Shown piece after piece: positions 44,361 through 56,454 of a stretch of 64,000 nt of DNA. Positions within the stretch are counted from its first letter, which is position 1. Every line of letters starts with the position of its first letter. This DNA comes from Streptomyces luomodiensis (GTDB taxonomy: Bacteria; Actinomycetota; Actinomycetes; Streptomycetales; Streptomycetaceae), in the NCBI RefSeq assembly GCF_031679605.1, contig NZ_CP117522.1, forward strand, positions 6,572,001 through 6,636,000. Direction: 5' to 3'. The notes under the pieces are model-generated. The model had not been told where the DNA came from. It ran no database searches and worked only from the letters and a program-made list of their open reading frames with translations. The translations under genes and the position numbers were made by a program.

Positions 44361-44449
44361 GCGTCCGGCCGCACATACGCGAAGACCCCGCATCCAGCGA
44401 CCTGGCTGGTGGCGGGGTCTTTCGGCACCTCGTGCGAGGTGCCCCCGGC
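44361..44449. repeat. Right copy of 89-bp repeat, overlapping tRNA-Arg 3' end (putative att site)
   Basis: Direct repeat of 25824-25912, about 88% identical, with nearly perfect identity over its last 44 bp. It consists of the tRNA terminator and the final bases of the acceptor stem; unlike the left copy it continues into a complete tRNA gene. It marks the right boundary of the 18.5-kb element. Confidence 0.6.
44382..44421 (-). terminator. Terminator hairpin of tRNA-Arg
   Basis: Arms AAGACCCCGC (44382-44391) and GCGGGGTCTT (44412-44421) form a 10-bp perfect stem with inner partial pairing (ATCCAG with CTGGT). It lies about 20 bp past the tRNA 3' end in the direction of transcription. Confidence 0.7.
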
Positions 44450-44511
44450 AGGATTCGAACCTGCGCACACGGCTCCGGAGGCCGTTGCTCTATCCCCTGA
44501 GCTACGGGGGC
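44440..44511 (-). tRNA. tRNA-Arg (anticodon CCG)
   Basis: On the minus strand the sequence folds as a full cloverleaf of 72 nt without encoded CCA: acceptor GCCCCCG/CGGGGGC, D arm GCTC...GAGC, anticodon stem ACGGC/GCCGT around loop CTCCGGA, and T arm GCAGG-TTCGAAT-CCTGC. The anticodon is CCG, reading CGG codons. Its 3' end is the probable integration target of the neighbouring int gene and is still intact. Confidence 0.95.
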
Positions 44512-44737
44512 TTGTCGCTGTTGTTTGCGGCGACGGGTAGAACCCTACCAGCTCGATCGGGGTGGTCATGAACGCTTATCGGGAGCCGGCGGTCGGGGGA
44601 GGGGAGGCGGGGGTGCGGAGGGGCGTATACCGCATGTGGAGGGCGGGGCGCAGGAGTCTTGGGGAAAGGTCCCCCGCACGTGGTGGAAGTGGGGAAAACC
44701 CGGACGCAGCCGCTGCTGCGCGCCTACTCTTCAGGAT

Positions 44738-45169
44738 GTGCCTGGCTTGTCCGGCCGGGTCCTTGTCGTCGACGACAACAAGGTCATCCGGCAGCTGATC
44801 AGGGTCAACCTCGAGCTGGAGGGCTTCGAGGTCGTGACCGCGGCCGATGGTGCCGAGTGCCTGGAGATCGTTCACCAGGTGCGGCCCGATGTGATCACTC
44901 TCGATGTCGTGATGCCCAGACTCGATGGGCTGCATACGGCATCGCGGTTGCGTGCTGATGCTCGAACGTGTCATGTGCCCGTCGCGATCATCAGTGCGTG
45001 TACGAAGTACGAGATGGACAGCGGGAAGGCGTTGGGCGTCGATGCCTTCCTCGCGAAACCCTTCGAGCCCGTCGATCTCGTCGAGCTCGTGCGAAGGCTG
45101 ATGAGGCAGGGTGCGGCCGGTGCGGCGGCGCCCGACGATGCCGAGCCGGTCGTGGGGCCCACCGGGTAG
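44738..45169 (+). CDS. Single-domain response regulator (CheY-like receiver)
   Basis: A 143-residue receiver from the GTG at 44738 (VPGLSGRVLVVDD). It has the acidic pair in VLVVDDNK, the phospho-acceptor Asp in VITLDVVMPRLDG, and the conserved Lys in FLAKPFEP. Nothing follows the receiver except a short Ala/Pro-rich tail, so there is no DNA-binding output domain and it must act by protein contact. No kinase is adjacent. It is the first chromosomal gene after the tRNA and is followed by a repeat array before nrtL. Confidence 0.88.
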   Translation: MPGLSGRVLVVDDNKVIRQLIRVNLELEGFEVVTAADGAECLEIVHQVRPDVITLDVVMPRLDGLHTASRLRADARTCHVPVAIISACTKYEMDSGKALGVDAFLAKPFEPVDLVELVRRLMRQGAAGAAAPDDAEPVVGPTG

Positions 45170-45183
45170 TGGGGGTGGGCCCC

Positions 45184-45392
45184 GGCCCGGCCCCGTGCTG
45201 CGTGTGCTCGCCCGGCCCCGCGCCGCATGTGCTCGTCCGGCTCGGCCCCGTGCTGCATGTGCTCGCCCGGTTCCCGCGCCGCGTGTGCTCGTCCGGCTCG
45301 GCCCCGCGTCGCGTGTGCTCGCCCGGTCCGGCCCCGCGTCGCGTGCGCTCGCCGGGTCCGGCCCCGTGCCGCGTGTGCTCGTCCGATGGGCG
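45184..45392. repeat. Array of about seven degenerate 24-31-bp repeats
   Basis: The unit is approximately GCGTGTGCTCGCCCGG followed by TCCGGCCCCGCGTC, repeated about seven times with alternating CGCC/CGTC and with 30-bp spacing in the best copies. It fills the gap between the response regulator and nrtL. The frame is open on several strands, but the text is pure repeat and is not taken as coding. Confidence 0.75.
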
Positions 45393-45437
45393 AAACCGGT
45401 TCGCTTGTCCACCCCCCTCCTCCCATACGCTTGTCCC

Positions 45438-46418
45438 GTGACTCCCGCCCAGCTCTCCCGCACTGTGCTGCACACCGTGCGTCGTGCCGTCGAGGACGAC
45501 GAGCTGTGCGTTGCCGTGCCGGAGCGGGTGAAGGTGCGCACTCCGCCTCGGCCCGGGTGTGGGGATTACGCCACCAATGTCGCCCTGCTGCTGGCCAAGG
45601 GGGGCGGTGATGCGCTGGGTATCGCCGAGGTATTGCGGCGGCGGCTCGTCCGTACGCCCGGGATCGCTCGTGTCGACATCGCCGACCCCGGGTTTCTCAA
45701 CATCACGCTCGACGCCACCTCCCATGCTCAGCTCGTGCGGGACGTCCTCTCCCAGGGGCTCCGCTACGGGCACGGTGACGCGCTCGCGGGGGTCTCCGTT
45801 CCCGTCGGGTCCAGTGCTGAGGTGCGGGCCGCGCTGGTCGGGCATGTGGTGCGGGGGCTCGTCGCGGCCGCCGGGGGAGTCGTCGTCCGGGGGGACGGGC
45901 CCGTCCCCCGGGCCGTTCCGGTCTCCGGGCGTGATCTGCTCACCTCCCTCGGGTCCGACGCCGCCCGCTGGGCGCTGCTCTGGCCCGCGGCCCACGATCT
46001 GCCCGATCTCGACCCCGCCCGTCTCCTCTCCCAGCGCGAGGACAACCCCCTCTTCCGGGTGCGGTACGCCCATGCCCGTGTTCGTGGCCTGGTGAGGAGC
46101 GCGCACCAGCTCGGCATCACGCCCGCCCCCGGCGCCTACGACCACCCCGCCGAGACCGCCCTTCTCGCCCTCCTCGCCGACCATCCCCGCACCGTCGCCG
46201 CTGCCGCCCGGCATCGTGCGCCTGACCAGCTCGCGCGGCATCTTGTCGCCACCGCCGACACGTTCTTCCGGTTCCATGACGTCTGTCCGCCCCTCCCGTC
46301 CGGCGAGGTCAAACCCTCGGCCGCCCACCGTTCCCGGCTGGCCCTTGCCGAGGCCGTCGGGGTGGTGCTCGCCGGCGGCCTGCATCTGCTCGGCATCAGC
46401 GCACCCGCCCACCTGTAA
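45438..46418 (+). CDS. nrtL: ArgS-related anticodon-binding protein NrtL
   Basis: A 326-residue protein from the GTG at 45438. It matches the ends of arginyl-tRNA synthetase but not the middle: the N-terminal additional domain (VALLLAKGGGDALGIAEVL...FLNITLD) is followed almost at once by the late-core and DALR region (LGSDAARWALLWPAAHD, REDNPLFRVRYAHARVR, PLPSGEVKPSAAHRSRLALA). The HIGH and KMSK catalytic segments are absent, so it cannot aminoacylate. It probably binds tRNA-Arg or a tRNA-like RNA. It sits about 900 bp from tRNA-Arg(CCG) and directly before lysA (39 bp), with which it is likely cotranscribed. Confidence 0.88.
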   Translation: MTPAQLSRTVLHTVRRAVEDDELCVAVPERVKVRTPPRPGCGDYATNVALLLAKGGGDALGIAEVLRRRLVRTPGIARVDIADPGFLNITLDATSHAQLVRDVLSQGLRYGHGDALAGVSVPVGSSAEVRAALVGHVVRGLVAAAGGVVVRGDGPVPRAVPVSGRDLLTSLGSDAARWALLWPAAHDLPDLDPARLLSQREDNPLFRVRYAHARVRGLVRSAHQLGITPAPGAYDHPAETALLALLADHPRTVAAAARHRAPDQLARHLVATADTFFRFHDVCPPLPSGEVKPSAAHRSRLALAEAVGVVLAGGLHLLGISAPAHL

Positions 46419-46457
46419 GACCTTGTCTGCACGACTCAGAGAGACAGCGAAGACAGC

Positions 46458-47849
46458 ATGAGCCGTTCCGCCCACCCCGCCGGGCCCCGTCACGCCGATG
46501 TCCTGCCCGAGGGGCACTACGCCGCGCCGCCCGCCGATCTCAATCAGCTCGACCCGCGCGTGTGGTCCCGTACGGTCAGCCGGAACGCCGACGGTGTCGC
46601 GACCGTCGGCGGGGTCGACGTCAAGACGCTCGCCGAGGAGTTCGGGACCCCCGGCTACTTCCTCGACGAGGCCGACTTCCGGGCCCGCTGCCGGGCCTGG
46701 CGGGAGGCGTTCGGGGAGGACGCCGACGTCTTCTACGCCGGGAAGGCGTTCCTCTCCCGCGCCGTCGTGCGCTGGCTGAACGAGGAGGGGCTCAACCTCG
46801 ACGTGTGTTCCGGTGGGGAGCTGGCCACCGCGCTCGCCGCCGGGATGCCCGCCGAGCGGATCGCGATGCACGGGAACAACAAGACCGTCCACGAGATCGA
46901 GCGGGCCGTGGCGGCGGGCGTCGGGCGGATCGTGCTCGACTCGTTCCAGGAGATCGCGCGGGTCGCGCACATCGCCCAGCGGCTCGGCAGGCGGCAGCCG
47001 GTGCAGATCCGGGTCACCGTCGGTGTCGAGGCGCATACGCACGAGTTCATCGCGACCGCCCACGAGGACCAGAAGTTCGGCATTCCGCTCGCCGGCGGGC
47101 TGGCCGCGGAGGCCGTGCGGCGGGCGCTGAAGCTGGACGGGCTGGAGCTCATCGGGATTCACTCGCACATCGGGTCGCAGATCTTCGACACGTCCGGGTT
47201 CGAGGTCGCGGCCCACCGCGTCGTGGGGCTGCTCAAGGAGATCCGGGACGAGCACGGCGTCGAGCTGCCCGAGATCGACCTCGGTGGCGGCCTCGGCATC
47301 GCGTACACCCCGGAGGACGACCCCCGCGAGCCGCAGGAGATCGCCAAGGCGCTGCGCGACATCGTCCACCGGGAGTGCGAGACGGCCGGGCTCGCGGTGC
47401 CGCGGCTGTCGGTCGAGCCGGGGCGGGCCATCGTCGGGCCGACCACCTTCACCCTGTACGAGGTGGGCACGGTCAAGGAGCTGCCGGGGCTGCGGACGTA
47501 CGTCAGCGTCGACGGCGGGATGTCGGACAACATCCGCACCGCGCTCTACGACGCGGACTACACCGTGGCGCTGGTCTCCCGTGATTCCACCGCCGAGCCG
47601 ATGCTCTCCCGCGTCGTCGGCAAGCACTGCGAGTCCGGCGACATCGTGGTACGGGACGCCTTCCTGCCCGCCGATCTGGCGCCCGGCGATCTGATCGCCG
47701 TGCCCGCCACCGGCGCGTACTGCCGCTCGATGGCGAGCAACTACAACCACGCGCTCCGTCCGCCCGTCGTCGCCGTGGGTGACGGACAGGCGCGTGAGAT
47801 CGTCCGGCGCGAGACGGAGGAAGATCTCCTGCGGCTCGATGTCGGCTAG
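46458..47849 (+). CDS. lysA: Diaminopimelate decarboxylase
   Basis: A 463-residue PLP enzyme of fold type III that converts meso-diaminopimelate to lysine. The PLP lysine is in [14 protein letters not shown], followed by [12 protein letters not shown], the HSHIGSQI segment, the Gly-rich [18 protein letters not shown], and the CESGDIVV motif with the active-site Cys from the neighbouring subunit. It starts at the ATG at 46458. It leads a run of aspartate-family genes (lysA, hom, thrC, thrB) and supplies lysine while hom draws the pathway to threonine and methionine. Confidence 0.96.
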   Translation: MSRSAHPAGPRHADVLPEGHYAAPPADLNQLDPRVWSRTVSRNADGVATVGGVDVKTLAEEFGTPGYFLDEADFRARCRAWREAFGEDADVFYAGKAFLSRAVVRWLNEEGLNLDVCSGGELATALAAGMPAERIAMHGNNKTVHEIERAVAAGVGRIVLDSFQEIARVAHIAQRLGRRQPVQIRVTVGVEAHTHEFIATAHEDQKFGIPLAGGLAAEAVRRALKLDGLELIGIHSHIGSQIFDTSGFEVAAHRVVGLLKEIRDEHGVELPEIDLGGGLGIAYTPEDDPREPQEIAKALRDIVHRECETAGLAVPRLSVEPGRAIVGPTTFTLYEVGTVKELPGLRTYVSVDGGMSDNIRTALYDADYTVALVSRDSTAEPMLSRVVGKHCESGDIVVRDAFLPADLAPGDLIAVPATGAYCRSMASNYNHALRPPVVAVGDGQAREIVRRETEEDLLRLDVG

Positions 47850-47960
47850 CGAGAAATGGATCTCGGATACTGGACCCGGGATAGGAAATCCCGTCCAGTG
47901 CATGAGACTGGTGCACTAACGCGCCGATGCACTAACGCGATGGATGAGAAACGAGGTCGG

Positions 47961-49253
47961 ATGATGCGTACGCGTCCGCTGAAAGTGGCGCTGCTGGGCT
48001 GTGGAGTGGTCGGCTCAGAGGTGGCGCGCATCATGACGACGCACGCGGACGACCTCGCGGCGCGCATCGGGGCCCCGGTCGAGCTGGCCGGGATCGCCGT
48101 GCGGCGTCCCGGCCGGGTCCGCGAAGGGGTGCCCGCGAAGCTGGTGACCACCGACGCCATGGCGCTGGTCAAGCGCGAGGACATCGATGTGGTGGTCGAG
48201 GTCATCGGCGGCATCGAGCCCGCCCGCACCCTGATCACCACCGCCTTCGACCACGGGGCGAGCGTGGTGTCCGCGAACAAGGCGCTGGTCGCCCAGGACG
48301 GCGCGGCGCTGCACGCGGCCGCCGAGCGGCGCCGGGCGGACCTCTACTACGAGGCCGCCGTCGCGGGGGCGATCCCGCTGGTACGGCCGCTGCGCGAGTC
48401 GCTCGCGGGCGACAAGGTCAACCGCGTCCTCGGCATCGTCAACGGCACCACCAACTTCATCCTCGACCGGATGGACGGAAGCGGCGCCGGCTACAGCGAG
48501 GCGCTGGACGAGGCCACGGCCCTGGGCTACGCCGAGGCCGACCCGACCGCCGACGTGGAGGGCTTCGACGCCGCCGCGAAGGCCGCGATCCTCGCCGGGA
48601 TCGCCTTCCACACCCGGGTCACCCTCGACGATGTGCACCGCGAGGGCATCACCGAGGTGACCGCCGCCGACATCGCCTCCGCCAAGCGCATGGGCTGCAC
48701 CGTCAAGCTGCTCGCGATCTGCGAGCGGGCCGCCGATGGCCGGTCGGTCACCGCGCGGGTGCACCCGGCGATGATTCCGCTGAGCCACCCCCTGGCCTCC
48801 GTCCGGGAGGCGTACAACGCGGTCTTCGTGGAGGCCGAGGCCGCGGGTCAGCTGATGTTCTACGGACCGGGCGCGGGCGGTTCGCCGACCGCCTCGGCCG
48901 TTCTCGGCGACCTCGTCGCCGCCTGCCGCAACAAGCTGGCGGGGGCCACCGGACCCGGGGAGTCCGCCTACAGCCGGCTCCCGGTGAGCCCCATGGGCGA
49001 TGTGATCACGCGATACCACATCAGCCTGGATGTCGCCGACAAACCGGGAGTTCTGGCGCAGGTCGCCACAGTCTTCGCCGAGCACGGCGTGTCCATCGAT
49101 ACGGTCCGCCAACAGGGGAAGGACGGCGAGGCGTCCCTCGTCGTGGTGACCCACCAGGCGAGCGACGCCGCGCTGTCGACGACCGTGGAGGCGCTCCGCC
49201 GGCTCGACACCGTCCGCGATGTCGCGAGCATCATGCGGGTCGAGGGCGAGTAG
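47961..49253 (+). CDS. hom: Homoserine dehydrogenase
   Basis: A 430-residue NAD(P)-dependent enzyme reducing aspartate semialdehyde to homoserine. The start is the ATG at 47961 (GAGG 5 bp upstream); the open frame from 47856 is a non-conserved leader. It has the Rossmann motif LLGCGVVGSEVA, NKALVA, GTTNFILD, ALGYAEADPTADVEG and a C-terminal ACT domain from about residue 350 (HISLDVADKPGVLAQVATVF), the site of threonine feedback. The 110-bp spacer from lysA contains a short direct repeat, TGCACTAACGCG/GCACTAACGCGA (47921-47941), of unknown purpose. Confidence 0.95.
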   Translation: MMRTRPLKVALLGCGVVGSEVARIMTTHADDLAARIGAPVELAGIAVRRPGRVREGVPAKLVTTDAMALVKREDIDVVVEVIGGIEPARTLITTAFDHGASVVSANKALVAQDGAALHAAAERRRADLYYEAAVAGAIPLVRPLRESLAGDKVNRVLGIVNGTTNFILDRMDGSGAGYSEALDEATALGYAEADPTADVEGFDAAAKAAILAGIAFHTRVTLDDVHREGITEVTAADIASAKRMGCTVKLLAICERAADGRSVTARVHPAMIPLSHPLASVREAYNAVFVEAEAAGQLMFYGPGAGGSPTASAVLGDLVAACRNKLAGATGPGESAYSRLPVSPMGDVITRYHISLDVADKPGVLAQVATVFAEHGVSIDTVRQQGKDGEASLVVVTHQASDAALSTTVEALRRLDTVRDVASIMRVEGE

Positions 49254-49310
49254 CGGCCGCAATGGCCCCGCGGAGGCCGAACAGAGGGTGAGCGGAGAGT
49301 AAGGAAGATC

Positions 49311-50429
<1,119 letters not shown>

Positions 50430-50439
50430 CCCCGGCCCA

Positions 50440-50715
50440 GGTCCGACCCCCACCGGTCTGGCCCCCACCGGTCTGGCCCCGGCCCGGCCTTGGTCCGACC
50501 TCGGGCTTGGTCCGACCCGATCTCCGGTCCCGGCTCCGGCCCTGCGCCGGGGCCGGGACCTGGTGCGACGGGGGTTTCAGCGGACCGCGGGACCCGGCTC
50601 GCCGAGCCCTCTCCGCGGTCCCCGACCCCGGCTCGCCGAGCCCTCCGCGTCCCGTCGTCGGCCCCGGCCGAGCCCCCCTGCCTCCCGTCGTCGGCCCCGG
50701 CTCGGTGAGCCCCCC
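50440..50715. repeat. GC-rich short tandem repeats between thrC and thrB
   Basis: Two blocks. The first repeats CACCGGTCTGGCCCC and GGTCCGACC-type units (50440-50520). The second repeats GACCCCGGCTCGCCGAGCCCTC and CCCGTCGTCGGCCCCGG units (50575-50710). Both are imperfect and rich in short inverted pairs such as GGCTCGCCGAGCC. The remainder up to thrB (50716-51031) has no gene and must hold a thrB promoter. Confidence 0.65.
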
Positions 50716-51031
50716 GTGCTCCTCCTCGCCTGTTTCCGGCAACTTTCCGGAAGATTCCTCTAAAGATCCACTCAAGTGGTGGCGGAGAAGCGCGAGGGCG
50801 CGCGGGACGCTCCAGTAGAGTGGTCGCGGATGACGGCAGGGAGCGCGACACGCATCGTGCGCCTCCCGTGCGCCCTATGTCGCCACAGAACCTTCCTTCG
50901 ATAGGCTGTACTGAATCCGCCCCGACGCAGAGCACTCGCCTCTGCGCGGCGTCGCGTACTTGTCGCGGCCCCCGCGGTGTTCCGTACCTCTTCGAGCAAC
51001 CCCACGTAGACACAAGGAGAGTCATCGAGCG

Positions 51032-51946
51032 ATGGCCGGTCCAGCGTTCCGCGCCGCCGCCGTCCGAGTGCGCGTCCCCGCTTCGAGTGCCAACCTCGGT
51101 CCCGGCTTCGACGCCCTCGGTCTGGCCCTGGGTCTCTACGACGACGTGGTGGTCCGGGTCGCCGACTCCGGTCTGCACATCGATATCGCCGGCGAGGGCG
51201 CGGAGACGCTTCCGCGCGACGAGAACCATCTGCTCGTACGCTCCCTGCGCACCACCTTCGACCTGCTGGGCGGGCAGCCGCGTGGCCTCGAGGTGGTCTG
51301 CGCCAACCGCATTCCGCACGGCCGGGGCCTGGGCTCCTCCTCCGCCGCCATCTGCGCCGGGATCGTCGCCGCGCGCGCGGTGACCATAGGCGGCGCCGAG
51401 CGGCTCGGCGAAGCGGCGATGCTGGAGCTGGCCACCGAGATCGAGGGCCACCCCGACAATGTCGCCGCCTGTCTGCTCGGCGGCTTCACCCTCGCCTGGA
51501 CGGACGCGGGGTCCGCTCGGGCGATCAGGATGGACCCCGCGGATTCCATCGTTCCGGTGGTCTTCGTACCCGGCCGGCCGGTGCTCACCGAGACCGCCCG
51601 CGGACTGCTGCCGCGGACCGTCCCGCATGTGGACGCCGCGGTCAACGCGGGCCGGGCCGCGCTGCTCGTCGAGGCCCTGACCAGGCGTCCCGAGCTGCTG
51701 CTCGCGGCGACGGAGGACCGGCTGCACCAGGAATACCGTGCTCCGGCGATGCCCGAGAGCGTGAGCCTGGTGAACCGACTGCGGGCGGACGGCGTCCCCG
51801 CGGTCATCTCCGGCGCGGGCCCCACGGTGCTCGCGCTGGTCGAGGACGGTGCGGCCGACAAGGTCGCACGACTGGCGGGCGAGGGGTGGGCGGCCAACCG
51901 GCTGGCTCTCGACGCCGGGGGGGCGAGCGTCCTGCCGCTCACCTGA
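51032..51946 (+). CDS. thrB: Homoserine kinase
   Basis: A 304-residue GHMP kinase phosphorylating homoserine for ThrC. The start is the ATG at 51032, with AAGGAG upstream at longer-than-usual spacing (13 bp). It has the N-terminal VRVPASSANLGPGFDALGLA, the ATP loop PHGRGLGSSSAAICAG, the HPDNVAACLLGG segment and the C-terminal GAGPTVLAL. It is followed by a short hairpin and a 400-bp gap before rho. Confidence 0.95.
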   Translation: MAGPAFRAAAVRVRVPASSANLGPGFDALGLALGLYDDVVVRVADSGLHIDIAGEGAETLPRDENHLLVRSLRTTFDLLGGQPRGLEVVCANRIPHGRGLGSSSAAICAGIVAARAVTIGGAERLGEAAMLELATEIEGHPDNVAACLLGGFTLAWTDAGSARAIRMDPADSIVPVVFVPGRPVLTETARGLLPRTVPHVDAAVNAGRAALLVEALTRRPELLLAATEDRLHQEYRAPAMPESVSLVNRLRADGVPAVISGAGPTVLALVEDGAADKVARLAGEGWAANRLALDAGGASVLPLT

Positions 51947-51953
51947 CACCGCG

Positions 51954-51972
51954 GTCCGGGGCGCCCCGGACC
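51954..51972 (+). terminator. Short terminator-like hairpin after thrB
   Basis: GGTCCGG (51954-51960) and CCGGACC (51966-51972) pair across a 5-base loop, 8 bp beyond the thrB stop. The stem is only 7 bp and has no T-tract, so its strength is uncertain. Confidence 0.5.
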
Positions 51973-52348
51973 CGGGAAAACTCGATAGCCGGTCTTGGAG
52001 AGGGGGAATGTTTGTTGGATCCGGTAGTGTTAATCTCAAGTCCGCACTTGATGTCTCTTGGATGTCCGCAGAGGCTGAGTGCTCAGTGTCCCCATCCGGG
52101 ACCACCCTTCTTCCGGGAGCCTCCCCCACTGCCTGAGCAGCCTGCCTGAGCAGTATCGAGCACGCTCCGGAATCGGCGTGGCGGATCTCAGTGAACTCCC
52201 CGTCGCGTCGGAACCATGAATTGATCTCTCCGCCGTACACCGGCGGACCACCGCCCCGGCCCGGTCCGTAACGGAAGGACCACAGCCGGACAGCACAACC
52301 GGTCGCCGAGCCAGACAGGCCGACGCCCGCTCCAGGGAAGGACCCTTC
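51973..52348. other. rho upstream region
   Basis: About 375 bp with no gene. It includes the leader of rho, which in actinobacteria may be autoregulated. A TGTTGGATCCGGTAGTGTTAATCT segment near 52012-52035, less GC-rich than its surroundings, could be the promoter. No riboswitch was recognised. Confidence 0.4.
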
Positions 52349-54478
<2,130 letters not shown>

Positions 54479-54499
54479 CCGGACACATCGCGTCACACC

Positions 54500-54533
54500 A
54501 AGGGCCTTCCCGCCGCACGGCGGGAAGGCCCTT
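54500..54533 (+). terminator. Strong hairpin after rho
   Basis: Arms AAGGGCCTTCCCGCCG (54500-54515) and CGGCGGGAAGGCCCTT (54518-54533) are perfectly complementary. The loop opens from the centre. It lies 22 bp after the rho stop. Confidence 0.85.
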
Positions 54534-54566
54534 CGTCCTGAATCGCCAGGGTACGGGTGAGATCCG

Positions 54567-54608
54567 CACCACAGCGGCCGGTCCCGTCACGGACCGGCCG
54601 CTGTGGTG
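54567..54608. terminator. Second perfect 18-bp inverted repeat after rho
   Basis: Arms at 54567-54584 and 54591-54608 pair perfectly over 18 bp with a 6-base loop (CGTCAC). It lies 33 bp beyond the first hairpin. It could be a backup terminator or mark the 5' end of the LCP transcription unit. The 235 bp that follow up to 54843 hold no gene. Confidence 0.7.
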
Positions 54609-54843
54609 TTATCACCCGCGAAAGTGCAGGTCAGAGCGGTAAGGCGGACGAAGAGGGGCGAACGGAGCGCTGGGCCGCCCGCGCGGGGAAAGGCCATGGC
54701 CGGTATGCAACCCTGGCGCACGGCCTGCCATCTGTCAGGTCGGAAACACGAAAGCCGGAACCCAGGCGGACTTCACGCAGCGACGCCACGCCTGACCGTG
54801 ACGGCAGGGGGTACTCGGGCAGCTAAAGAGGACTGAGGAGCAC

Positions 54844-55950
54844 ATGGCCGACGACCGCAGCAACGCACCGGTGAACCGCGCCCGCATATCAGGCCGCCGT
54901 CGCAAACGGCCCAGCACGCGCCGCAGGGTGGTGCTCTACACGGTGTGGACGCTGGCCGCCGTGCTGGTACTGGGCGGTGCCGGACTCGGCTACCTCTACT
55001 ACAAGCTGAACGGCAACCTCACCGGCGTCGACGTCAACGCCGCCCTCGGCGCCGACCGCCCCAAGAACGTCGACAACGGCTCGATGGACATTCTCGTCCT
55101 CGGCTCCGACTCCCGGGCCGGCGAGAACGCGAAGTACGGCAAGGACGAGGGCACCTCCCGTTCCGACACGGCGATGATCGTCCACGTCTACAAGGGCCAC
55201 AAGAAGGCCAGTGTCGTCAGCATCCCACGCGACACCCTCGTCCAGCGGCCCTCCTGCACCACGAAGAACGGGCAGCAGGCGCCCGCGGCGCAGCAGGCCA
55301 TGTTCAACAGCGCCTACGAGGTCGGCGGTCCGGCCTGCACCGTGAAGACGGTGGAATCCATGACCGGCGTCCGCATGGACCACTTCCTCGAGGTCGACTT
55401 CTCCGGCTTCAAGCAGCTGATCAACGACCTCGGCGGCGTCGACATCACCACCACCGCCGCGATCCACGACCCCAAGAGCCACCTCGACCTGGAGCCGGGC
55501 CGGCACACCCTGGACGGTGAGCAGTCCCTGGGCCTGGTGCGCACCCGGCACGGCGTCGGCGACGGCAGCGACCTCGGCCGGATCAAGCTCCAGCAGGCGT
55601 TCGTCAAGGCGCTGCTGGACCAGATCAAGCAGGTCGACGTCTTCGGCAACCCCAAGAAGCTCTACGACCTCGCGGACACCTCCACCAAGGCGCTCACCAC
55701 CGACTCCGAGCTGGCCTCGGTGAGCAAGCTGAAGGGCTTCGCCGAATCCCTCAAGGGCATCGGCTCGGGCAACATGAAGATGACCACGCTGCCGGTGCAG
55801 TACGACCCGCAGAACCCGGCCCGGGTGCTGCCCATGGAGAAGAAGTCCGAGCTGATCTGGACCGCGCTCCGGCACGACCAGCCGGTCCCCGCCTCCGCCA
55901 CCAAGGGCTCCGCGGGCGACGCCACCAGCGCGGGCGACGTCGTCAAGTAG
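54844..55950 (+). CDS. LytR-CpsA-Psr (LCP) family cell-wall glycopolymer transferase
   Basis: A 368-residue membrane-anchored protein. It has a basic N-terminus (ISGRRRKRPSTRRR), one signal-anchor helix at about 36-58 (LAAVLVLGGAGLGYLYY), and an extracytoplasmic LCP domain: MDILVLGSDSRAG, SRSDTAMIVHV, VVSIPRDTLV, and LVRTRHGVGDGSDLGRIKLQQ with the pyrophosphate-binding Arg and Asp residues. LCP enzymes attach teichoic-type polymers to peptidoglycan from undecaprenyl carriers. It fits with the WecA/TagO-type gene at 61.3 kb, which makes such carriers, although the two are not cotranscribed. Confidence 0.9.
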   Translation: MADDRSNAPVNRARISGRRRKRPSTRRRVVLYTVWTLAAVLVLGGAGLGYLYYKLNGNLTGVDVNAALGADRPKNVDNGSMDILVLGSDSRAGENAKYGKDEGTSRSDTAMIVHVYKGHKKASVVSIPRDTLVQRPSCTTKNGQQAPAAQQAMFNSAYEVGGPACTVKTVESMTGVRMDHFLEVDFSGFKQLINDLGGVDITTTAAIHDPKSHLDLEPGRHTLDGEQSLGLVRTRHGVGDGSDLGRIKLQQAFVKALLDQIKQVDVFGNPKKLYDLADTSTKALTTDSELASVSKLKGFAESLKGIGSGNMKMTTLPVQYDPQNPARVLPMEKKSELIWTALRHDQPVPASATKGSAGDATSAGDVVK

Positions 55951-56106
55951 CCTCCCGGCACCCGGAAGGGGGGCGCCGGGAATATCCCGGTGCGGCCCCC
56001 GGTTTTGGGGGATGCGGCCAGTACTGGCAGACTGGATCGTCGGCCCCGGTTCACGACAGGCAACCCGCCCGTCGACCCGGTGCCCTCCCGAACCTAGGAG
56101 ATTCCC

Positions 56107-56331
56107 TTGAAGCGCGACATCCACCCGGAGTACGTCGAGACCCAGGTCAGCTGCACCTGTGGCGCCTCGTTCACCACCCGTAGCACCGTGGGCGGCGGCA
56201 ACATCCGCGCCGACATCTGCTCCGAGTGCCACCCGTTCTACACGGGCAAGCAGAAGATCCTCGACACCGGTGGCCGTGTGGCGCGGTTCGAGGCCCGCTT
56301 CGGCAAGAACGCCGGGTCCGCCAAGAAGTAG
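56107..56331 (+). CDS. rpmE: 50S ribosomal protein L31 (zinc-binding C+ form)
   Basis: A 74-residue protein from the TTG at 56107, with TAGGAGA at suitable spacing. Cys16, Cys18, Cys38 and Cys41 give the CxC...CxxC zinc site of the C+ form, followed by [17 protein letters not shown]. Streptomyces usually also have a Cys-free L31 used under zinc limitation; this is not that one. A terminator with a T-run follows. Confidence 0.96.
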   Translation: MKRDIHPEYVETQVSCTCGASFTTRSTVGGGNIRADICSECHPFYTGKQKILDTGGRVARFEARFGKNAGSAKK

Positions 56332-56343
56332 CGACCCGCACGG

Positions 56344-56390
56344 CGCCGGCTTCGGTCGCCCCTTTCCTGGGGCGACCGGACCGGCGTTTT
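56344..56390 (+). terminator. Intrinsic terminator after rpmE
   Basis: A two-tier hairpin: the inner stem GGTCGCCCC/GGGGCGACC (56354-56362 with 56369-56377), the outer CGCCGG/CCGGCG (56344-56349 with 56381-56386), followed directly by TTTT. One of the few sites here with a U-tract. Confidence 0.8.
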
Positions 56391-56454
56391 GTCGTCACGG
56401 CCTGTCCCAGACTTCTTCCGCACGTCACCACGCAGACCCCCAGGGAGCCCTCCG

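Noticed and set aside
45184..45392. Possible CRISPR array
   Set aside because: Units vary in length (24-31 bp), are contiguous, have no unique spacers, and no cas genes are present.
44991..47903. A 970-codon minus-strand open frame
   Set aside because: It runs opposite nrtL and lysA and through the repeat array; composition is that of a reversed high-GC coding strand.
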